Part shown: positions 1 to 6,300 of the stretch, one piece after another | How the letters are laid out: the number at the start of each line of letters is the position of its first letter | Numbering within the stretch: the stretch's first letter is position 1 | Source of the DNA: Caulobacteraceae bacterium | GTDB lineage: Bacteria; Pseudomonadota; Alphaproteobacteria; Caulobacterales; Caulobacteraceae | Assembly (NCBI GenBank): GCA_013815405.1 | Contig: JACDGF010000136.1 | Location: 1 to 6,300 of the forward strand | DNA length: 6,300 bases | Direction of reading: 5' to 3' | Notes under the pieces: model-generated | What the model was told of the DNA's origin: nothing | The model's database searches: none | What the model saw: the letters and a program-made list of their open reading frames with translations, nothing else | Made by a program: the position numbers and the translations under genes

Positions 1-206
1 ATCCAGGCCCACGGCGGCGGCGGGGTCACCAGCGACTTCGGCCTGGCGCGCATGTACGCCGGCCAGCGGACCCTGCGCCTCGCCGACGGCCCCGACGAGG
101 TCCACAACCGCACCATCGCCCGCATGAATTCGCCAAATACGGCGACCTCCACGCCAGGATCAGGGCCGAGCGGGACGCGGAGCGCATGCCGGTGGGTTCG
201 CGGTAG
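1..206 (+). pseudogene. Acyl-CoA dehydrogenase family protein, 3' end only, with an apparent frameshift
   Basis: Reading from base 1 gives an acyl-CoA dehydrogenase C-terminus: a QAHGGGGVTSDFGLAR stretch followed by RTLRLADGPDEVH. This pattern is typical of FAD-dependent FadE/ACAD10-11-type enzymes, which carry out the alpha,beta-dehydrogenation step of acyl-CoA catabolism in the cytoplasm. The gene begins outside the window. After R-M at 121-126 the frame is lost. Shifting one base back (codons from 126) restores the sensible sequence EFAKYGDLHARIRAERDAER and a TAG stop at 204-206, so one G appears to be missing from an expected ATG-GAA-TTC. Unrepaired, the frame runs on to a TGA at 301-303 with low-complexity Arg/Pro/Ser sequence and overlaps the end of the convergent gene. 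Family assignment is confident. Whether the frameshift is a true mutation or a sequencing error cannot be decided here. Confidence 0.82.
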
Positions 207-213
207 GGGGAAC

Positions 214-244
214 GATTCGAGGCCGTTGGCGGCCGATCTGAATC
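214..244. terminator. Possible weak hairpin between convergent genes
   Basis: GGCCG (221-225) and CGGCC (230-234) form a 5-bp stem around a TTGG loop. It is flanked by a second pair, GATTC (214-218) and GAATC (240-244), with small internal loops. It lies in the 80-bp gap between the acyl-CoA dehydrogenase stop and the stop of the leftward hypothetical gene, where a bidirectional terminator would be expected. There is no T-tract on either side, so this is a weak call. Confidence 0.25.
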
Positions 245-286
245 TCGAGCGATGCGTGTGGGAGGGCGCCGAAGCTCGGAGAGCTA

Positions 287-586
287 TCAGGCGGCGGCCT
301 TGAGCCGTTCGATCTCGCGGGCGAAGTCGAAGCAAAGCTGGCCGGCCGGCAACCAGTTCGCCATCTGAGGGAAAACCGTCTGCCACATTCGCGCCTTGGG
401 TTCCGGCCACCGCATGACGCGCGATTGCCGCGCTCTCGCAAGCAGGGCATTAAGACGGCGCCGGATGGTTTCCGGATCGGGAGCAAAGTCGCGCGCCGGT
501 GGCTGCATCCTGTCCTCGCCCGCGCCGAACAGGCTCAACTGGTCGGGTCCGACCCGGTGGCCGAAAAGATCGGTCGGTTCCGTCAT
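287..586 (-). CDS. Conserved hypothetical protein, about 99 aa
   Basis: The 99-residue frame starts MTEPTDLFGH and contains an LSLFGAGEDRMQPP segment (about residues 17-30). Then come a predicted helix with PDPETIRRRLNALLARAR (about 37-54), a VFPQMANWLP motif (71-80), and an amphipathic C-terminal helix ending REIERLKAAA. This layout resembles small uncharacterised alphaproteobacterial proteins I recall only from memory, and no function is known to me. There is no signal peptide or membrane segment, so it is probably cytoplasmic. I chose the ATG at 584-586 because an AGGGAG-like ribosome-binding site lies about 11 bases upstream and the recognisable sequence begins there. An in-frame ATG at 626-628 would add 14 residues; it lacks a Shine-Dalgarno but overlaps the stop of the reading frame upstream (TAATG), so coupled translation from there is possible. 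It converges on the acyl-CoA dehydrogenase remnant. Confidence 0.62.
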   Translation of the reverse strand: MTEPTDLFGHRVGPDQLSLFGAGEDRMQPPARDFAPDPETIRRRLNALLARARQSRVMRWPEPKARMWQTVFPQMANWLPAGQLCFDFAREIERLKAAA

Positions 587-627
587 CCGGCGCGTCGCTC
601 CCTGGGCGTCCCACATCGACCCATCCA

Positions 628-750
628 TTATTTGCCGATTCGCCCGATGGGAGAAGGGTCGTGAGCTGGATCATCCACAGGTGAGTCGAAGTAGTCCCCG
701 GTGACCTTCTCGGACGCCACACCGCGCGGCTCGCCGAAGCGGTTTCGCAT
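628..750 (-). CDS. Short reading frame or truncated gene tail, 40 aa, unknown function
   Basis: A leftward frame from the ATG at 748-750 encodes 40 residues beginning MRNRFGEPRGVASEKVTGDY and ending SPIGRIGK. Its TAA stop (628-630) shares bases with the first ATG of the next leftward frame (TAATG), as in translationally coupled genes. The first 20 codons almost all end in G or C, like real genes here. No ribosome-binding site is visible before the ATG. Only a few bases upstream, homology to the opposite-strand restriction-modification remnant begins (about 753). Two readings are possible: a small gene of its own, or the last 40 codons of a longer gene whose front was lost at the junction. I do not recognise the family. 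Confidence 0.35.
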   Translation of the reverse strand: MRNRFGEPRGVASEKVTGDYFDSPVDDPAHDPSPIGRIGK

Positions 751-752
751 TT

Positions 753-2607
753 GGAGCGGCGGCCAAGGCGACCCTGAACAACACGGCGATCGTCGGCGAG
801 CCCGAGGCACCGCCGAGCGATTGGGGCGTCGGCGCCCACGCCAAGCATCTGCGCAACCTCTATGTCTACTTCTGGCGTTGGGCGGCCTGGAAGGTGTTCG
901 GCGGCGATCCCTATCGCGGCGGCGCCGACAAGACGGAACTGGCGGACTGGACCCGGCGCAAGGGCTCGTCTGCTTCATCACCGTCGCCGGATTCCTCAAC
1001 GGATCGGGTTTCCAGAAGATGCGAGCCGATCCGCGCCGCGACGCCGACGAGATATGGGTGATCGATTGCTCGCCCGAGGGCCACCAGCCGCCCGTGGCGA
1101 GCCGCGTATTCGAGGGTGTTCAGCAGCCCGTCTGCATCATGCTGGCTCGCCCCGCGCGAGCGCGGACAAGACGACGCCGGCCCGCGTGCGCTTTCGAAGT
1201 CTTCCCAAGGGCTCGCGGGAGGACAAGTTCGTGGCGCTCGCCGGCGTGATTCTGGACGGGGATGGGTGGGAGGACGCCGCTTCCGATTGGCGTGCGCCGT
1301 TCCTGCCGGCGGGAGCAGCGGACTGGATCGGCTTTCCGGCGATGGAGGATCTGTTCCTCTATAACGGGTCTGGCGTAATGACCGGCCGCACCTGGGTGAT
1401 CTCTCCGGACGCGCAGTCGCTGAGAGACCGCTGGAAACGATTGGTCGACGAGAAAGACGCGGCCAAGAAGGCCGTGCTGTTTCATCCGCCTTTGCGGAGC
1501 GGGAAACCCGGCGATAAGCACGTCAACAAGATCGTCGAAAAAGCTCTCGGGAACTACAGGCACTCCCCGCTATCGGTCAGCAGCGATCAAGGAGCGGGAT
1601 TGCCGCCCCAAATGTACGCGTTCCGTTCGTTTTGATAGGCAATGGATTTTACCTGACGCGAGAATCATAAATCAACCCAACCCCACAATTTGGGGCGCCG
1701 ATTCGGCAAAGCAGATCTACTTGACGGCCCTGATGGCTCACTCGCCGACCTCTGGTCCAGCGATCACCCTCAGCGGTCTCATACCGGACCTTCACCACTA
1801 CAAGGGTTCGTTTGGCGGTCGTGTGTTCCCGCTCTGGGCCGATGCCGCCGCAACTCAGCCCAACATCGCCCCGGGGCTGTTGGCCGAACTCGCCTCCGCC
1901 TACGGCCGAAACGTCGCGCCCGAGGAAGTGATGGCCTATATCGCCGCCGTCGCCGCCCATCCCGGCTACGTCGAGCGCTTCCGCGAGAACCTGAAGCAGC
2001 CGGGCCTGCGAATTCCGCTGACCGCCGACCGGGACCTATTCGCCGAGGCTGTGCCGATCGGGCGCGAAGTTATCTGGCTCCATACCTTCGGCGAGCGCTT
2101 CGACAAAGGTCGCCCGGCCGGGGCTCCGCGCGTGGAGGACAAGGCCGCCCAGCCGACGATCCCCAAGGAGGGCCCCCTCCCGACGACGCTCGCCGCCATG
2201 CCGCACGAGCTGAACTACAACCCGGCCAAGCGCCGCCTCGAACTCGGGACCGGCTTCATCGCCAACGTCTCGCCCGCCGTTTGGACGTATGAGGTTTCGG
2301 GCAAGCGGGTGCTGAGCCAGTGGTGGTGGAGCTATCGTCGCGAGGATCGCTCCAAACCGCCGATGGGCGACAAGCGCCCGCCGTCCGAACTCAGCGGGAT
2401 TCAGCCCAAGCAGTGGCTTGCGGAATACACCACCGAACTCATCGACGTGCTGCGCGTATTGACCCGGCTGGTGGCGCTCGAGCCGAGGCAAGTCGTCTTG
2501 CTGGAGCGCATCGTCCAGGGACCGATGCTCGAAGCCGATACGCTCCGCGAGGGCGGGGCGCTTTCGGACGGCTCGGGCGCGATGCCTCCGGAGCCGTTTC
2601 TTCCTAA
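753..2607 (+). pseudogene. Type ISP restriction-modification enzyme, C-terminal remnant with multiple frameshifts
   Basis: The pieces join into one protein tail of about 615 residues resembling the C-terminal specificity region of type ISP restriction-modification enzymes. These are large single-chain proteins combining nuclease, helicase-like motor, N6-adenine methyltransferase and target recognition. Piece 1 (about 753-962) has KATLNNTAIVGE and HAKHLRNLYVYFWRWAAWKV. Piece 2 (about 962-1160) is one frame off and has CFITVAGFLNGSGFQKM, DEIWVIDCSPEGHQPP and GVQQPVCIMLA. Piece 3 (about 1150-1635) has RVRFRSLPKGSREDKF, SDWRAPFLPAG, LFLYNGSGVMTGRTW and GDKHVNKIVEKAL, and stops at TGA 1633-1635. 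Piece 4 (from 1634) has WILPDARIINQPNPTIW, IPDLHHYKGSFGGRVFPLWA, EVIWLHTFGERF, YEVSGKRVLSQWW and VLTRLVALEPRQ. Each junction is explained by one base: lost in a G run at 962-964, lost within about 1145-1172, gained in a T run at 1630-1633. The catalytic methyltransferase motif (NPPY/F), helicase and nuclease regions lie N-terminal to this part and are absent. The true stop is unclear: piece 4 stays open into antisense cfa, while one further base loss would use the TAA at 2605-2607. I infer a non-functional defence gene. Confidence 0.78.
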
Positions 2608-2608
2608 G

Positions 2609-3829
2609 TCAGGCCACGCGCCGCGCCGCCGAGACCAGCGCCCGCTCGGCCTCGTCGATGTAGCCGCGGGTGATCGGCAGGGCGTCGACCCGCTTGGTCA
2701 GTTGGAGCTGGAAGTTCATGTGGCCGCCATAGCGGAAGCCCATCTCCGCGCCGCTCAAATAGTATTCCCACATCCGGCAGAACCGTTCGTCGTAGAGCGC
2801 CGCGACCTTGTCCCGGTTGGCCGCGAACCGTGCGCGCCAGCGCTCCAGGGTGTAGGCGTAGTGGAGGCGCAGGATCTCGATGTCGGCGACCCGCAGGCCG
2901 GCCCGCTCGACCGCCGGCAGCATTTCGGAGAGGGCGGGGATATACCCCCCCGGAAAGATATATTTGGCGGTGAACGGGTCGGTGGTGCTCGGCCCCTCCG
3001 AGCGGCCGATCGAATGGATCAGGGCCACGCCGTCGTCGGTGAGCAGGCGGGCCACCTGGTCGAAGAAGGCCTGATAGTTGGGCCGCCCGACGTGCTCGAA
3101 CATGCCCACCGAGACGATCCGCTCATAGGGGCCGGCGACGTCCCGGTAGTCGGTCAGGGAGAACTTGACCCGCCCGGCCAAGCCGGCGGCCTCCGCCCGG
3201 GTTCGCGCGGTGGCCAGCTGTTCGGCCGACAGGGTCACGCCGTCGACCTTGACGCCCCCCCAGCCGGCCAGGGACAGGGCCAGCCCGCCCCAGCCGCAGC
3301 CGATGTCGAGGACCCGTTGATCCTTGGAAAGGTGCAGCTTGGCGGCGATATGGCGCTTCTTGGCGCCCTGGGCCTCGTCCAAGCCGGCGTCGGGGGACTC
3401 GAAGAGGGCGCAGGAATACTGCAGGTCCTCGTCCAGGAAGCAGCGGTAGAGTTCGAGCGACAGGTCGTAGTGATGGGCGACGTTGCGGCGCGCCGCCCGG
3501 CGCTCGTTGCGCTCGCGCACGAGCTTGGTCCACCCGCGTTCGAGCGCACCGGGGCGCGGGCCGTTGGGGCGCGACCGGGTATTGCTGGCGGCCAGGTCGA
3601 CCAAGTCGTGGATCGTCCCTCGCTCGATGACGAGCTTGCCGTTCATATAGGCCTCGCCCACGCCCAGGGAGGGCTTGGCCATGATCCGCGCCAGGGTGAG
3701 CTTGTCGGCGATGGCGACCGCCACCTTCGCCTCCGAGCCGTCGCCCACGACGATTCGCCGCCCGCCCGGCAGGGTCACCTCCACCGCGCCGACGCGGAAC
3801 ATGCGACCCAGAAAAGCTTCGATGGTCAA
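2609..3829 (-). CDS. cfa: Cyclopropane-fatty-acyl-phospholipid synthase
   Basis: This 406-residue SAM-dependent methyltransferase adds a methylene group across cis double bonds of acyl chains in membrane phospholipids, at the inner face of the cytoplasmic membrane. An N-terminal lipid-binding/regulatory region (about 1-110, with GEAYMNGKLVIERG) precedes a Rossmann methyltransferase domain with SAM motif VLDIGCGWGGLAL (173-185). Family active-site residues are visible: C140 in LQYSCALFE, E245 in GMFEHVG, H272 in IHSIG, and Y324/Y326 in HYAYTLERW. By alignment from memory these match the bicarbonate-binding residues of E. coli Cfa. YIFPGGYIP (290-298) and the C-terminal GFRYGGHMNFQLQL are also typical. 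Length is slightly above E. coli Cfa (about 382). The start is TTG at 3827-3829, chosen because GAGG lies four bases upstream, the protein then begins with the usual family N-terminus, and I saw no ATG or GTG in frame in the roughly 20 codons upstream. It is transcribed divergently from groES and convergently with the type ISP remnant; its stop is two bases from the TAA at 2605-2607. It is intact. Confidence 0.96.
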   Translation of the reverse strand: MTIEAFLGRMFRVGAVEVTLPGGRRIVVGDGSEAKVAVAIADKLTLARIMAKPSLGVGEAYMNGKLVIERGTIHDLVDLAASNTRSRPNGPRPGALERGWTKLVRERNERRAARRNVAHHYDLSLELYRCFLDEDLQYSCALFESPDAGLDEAQGAKKRHIAAKLHLSKDQRVLDIGCGWGGLALSLAGWGGVKVDGVTLSAEQLATARTRAEAAGLAGRVKFSLTDYRDVAGPYERIVSVGMFEHVGRPNYQAFFDQVARLLTDDGVALIHSIGRSEGPSTTDPFTAKYIFPGGYIPALSEMLPAVERAGLRVADIEILRLHYAYTLERWRARFAANRDKVAALYDERFCRMWEYYLSGAEMGFRYGGHMNFQLQLTKRVDALPITRGYIDEAERALVSAARRVA

Positions 3830-3846
3830 TTCGCCTCGGCCCCTGA

Positions 3847-3859
3847 CGTGACGGTCACG
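3847..3859. repeat. 13-bp perfect palindrome upstream of cfa
   Basis: CGTGAC-G-GTCACG is a perfect inverted repeat with a one-base centre, ending 17 bases before the cfa start codon. It could be a binding site for a dimeric regulator, since GTGAC/GTCAC half-sites resemble those of CRP/FNR-type proteins although the spacing is shorter than the usual six bases. It could also form a small hairpin in the cfa leader. A site this size can arise by chance in GC-rich DNA, and I could not identify a cfa promoter to relate it to. Confidence 0.35.
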
Positions 3860-3879
3860 CCCATTTCGGCCGCTCCGCC

Positions 3880-3908
3880 TTGACTCGCAAGGGTCCGGCG
3901 CCTATTTT
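3880..3908 (+). promoter_or_regulatory. Promoter of the groES-groEL operon
   Basis: TTGACT (3880-3885) and TATTTT (3903-3908) are separated by exactly 17 bases, a good match to sigma70-type -35 and -10 boxes. The predicted transcription start, about 3914-3916, falls at the left edge of the CIRCE operator, the usual geometry for HrcA control. The -35 region also reads CCTTGAC, which partly fits the CTTGAA box of heat-shock sigma32 promoters, and C. crescentus groESL is known to use sigma32. The -10 here does not match the CCCCAT-type sigma32 box well, so which sigma factor is used remains open. Confidence 0.6.
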
Positions 3909-3915
3909 CCCGTCG

Positions 3916-3942
3916 TTGGCACTCACCTTGCCCGGCTGCTAA
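3916..3942 (+). promoter_or_regulatory. CIRCE operator (HrcA repressor site)
   Basis: TTGGCACTC, nine bases (ACCTTGCCC), then GGCTGCTAA. The CIRCE consensus is TTAGCACTC-N9-GAGTGCTAA, so the left arm matches 8 of 9, the right arm 7 of 9, and the spacer length is exact. It lies about 62 bases before the groES start and at the predicted transcription start. HrcA bound here would repress chaperonin transcription until heat or misfolded protein titrates GroEL away from HrcA. The two arms pair imperfectly with each other (6 of 9), which may mean weaker binding than a canonical element. Confidence 0.82.
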
Positions 3943-3958
3943 CGCCGAGGCGCCGAGG
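3943..3958 (+). repeat. 8-bp tandem direct repeat in the groES leader
   Basis: CGCCGAGG occurs twice without a gap, directly after the CIRCE right arm. It sits in the untranslated leader of groES. No function can be assigned; it may be a slippage duplication. Confidence 0.5.
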
Positions 3959-4004
3959 GCCGGCGAACAGACATTCACGTCCAGGAACTACGGAGAAAAC
4001 ATCC

Positions 4005-6004
<2,000 letters not shown>

Positions 6005-6036
6005 AGTCCGACGCACATTTCGCCGAACTTCCATCG

Positions 6037-6074
6037 AGGGGCGGAGCCGCCAGGCTCCGCCCCTTACTTATTGG
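6037..6074 (+). terminator. Rho-independent-type terminator of groES-groEL
   Basis: AGGGGCGGAGCC (6037-6048) pairs perfectly with GGCTCCGCCCCT (6053-6064) around a GCCA loop, giving a 12-bp GC-rich stem that begins 32 bases after the groEL stop. It is followed by TACTTATT, a modest T-rich tail. This is a convincing operon end. Confidence 0.85.
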
Positions 6075-6177
6075 AGCCCGTTTGGGACCCGCTTAGAGCC
6101 TGACCCAAAAGGCGCTGGTCCGGAGGTTCGTGTCGTGATTCACCGGCTCGGTGTCAACCGAGGGGAGTGATTGGGCC

Positions 6178-6300
6178 TTACCACCCATCATTTTTCCAAG
6201 CGGCCCATAGAGGCGGCGGCGTCAGGAGGCGTTGGAGGCAGAATTGCATACGGCGCAGGCCGCGCTTGAACCATGAGATCATGCCGCGGGCGACATTTTT
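6178..6300 (-). CDS. C-terminal 40 codons of an unidentified leftward gene
   Basis: A leftward frame enters from the window's right edge and ends at TAA 6178-6180. It encodes 40 residues beginning KNVARGMISWFKRGLRRMQF and ending PPPLWAAWKNDGW. The tail is basic and rich in Arg, Lys and Trp, with an amphipathic helix-like segment (about 7-26) before a PPP turn. It is the longest open frame in this stretch, since the alternatives I checked stop early, but the piece is short and I do not recognise the family. A cytoplasmic nucleic-acid-binding protein such as a transposase would fit the basic composition, but that is only a guess. A small hairpin (CTCGGT 6147-6152 with ACCGAG 6157-6162) lies just past the stop on its side, without a T-tract. 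It faces the groEL operon. Confidence 0.4.
   Translation of the reverse strand, partial: KNVARGMISWFKRGLRRMQFCLQRLLTPPPLWAAWKNDGW

Noticed and set aside
160..486. Leftward 108-residue frame overlapping the hypothetical gene
   Set aside because: It overlaps the better-supported 99-residue gene in another frame and has the Arg/Pro/Ser-rich composition of a shadow.
862..1140. Start of a 257-residue rightward protein at ATG 862
   Set aside because: Residues before about position 1150 in this frame are a shadow of the type ISP sequence read in other frames; only the later part is homologous, so the ATG is not a real start.
1721..3883. A single 720-residue rightward protein
   Set aside because: Only the portion to about 2600 resembles the type ISP family. 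The rest is the antisense of the well-supported cfa gene and shows Gly/Ala/Arg-rich shadow composition.
6081..6109. Hairpin TTTGGG / CCCAAA with a 17-base loop as a second terminator
   Set aside because: Only six base pairs, with a large loop and no T-tract; the stronger hairpin at 6037-6064 already accounts for termination.

Overview
This window looks like chromosomal DNA of a GC-rich alphaproteobacterium, most likely of the order Caulobacterales (Caulobacter, Phenylobacterium or a relative). The evidence is the GroEL sequence, which closely resembles what I remember of Caulobacter crescentus GroEL, the strong G/C bias at third codon positions, and the CIRCE-controlled groES-groEL operon. 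The order is an inference from memory, not from a database search.

Right half (about 2609-6075), intact housekeeping genes: a cyclopropane-fatty-acyl-phospholipid synthase (cfa) runs leftward and the groES-groEL chaperonin operon runs rightward. They share a 175-bp divergent intergenic region. It holds a sigma70-like promoter (TTGACT-N17-TATTTT), a CIRCE operator placed at the expected transcription start, a short tandem repeat in the groES leader, and a 13-bp palindrome just upstream of cfa. The operon ends in a strong GC-rich hairpin terminator. Both transcription units belong to stress physiology: the chaperonin refolds proteins, and Cfa modifies membrane lipids after synthesis.

Left half (1-2607), eroded and accessory: it opens with the 3' end of an acyl-CoA dehydrogenase gene interrupted by an apparent 1-base deletion. 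Then come two short leftward reading frames, one resembling a conserved alphaproteobacterial hypothetical protein. From about 753 to 2607 lies the C-terminal part of a type ISP restriction-modification enzyme, an anti-phage defence protein. It lacks its N-terminal nuclease/helicase and methyltransferase-core regions and is broken by at least three frameshifts. It is best read as the wreck of a defence gene, converging tail to tail on cfa.

The far right edge (6178-6300) holds the C-terminal 40 codons of an unidentified leftward gene. A short stretch before it may be the end of an insertion sequence. I found no tRNA, rRNA, CRISPR array or complete mobile element. No intact undescribed system is evident. 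The most unusual material is the decayed restriction-modification remnant and the cluster of indels around it.
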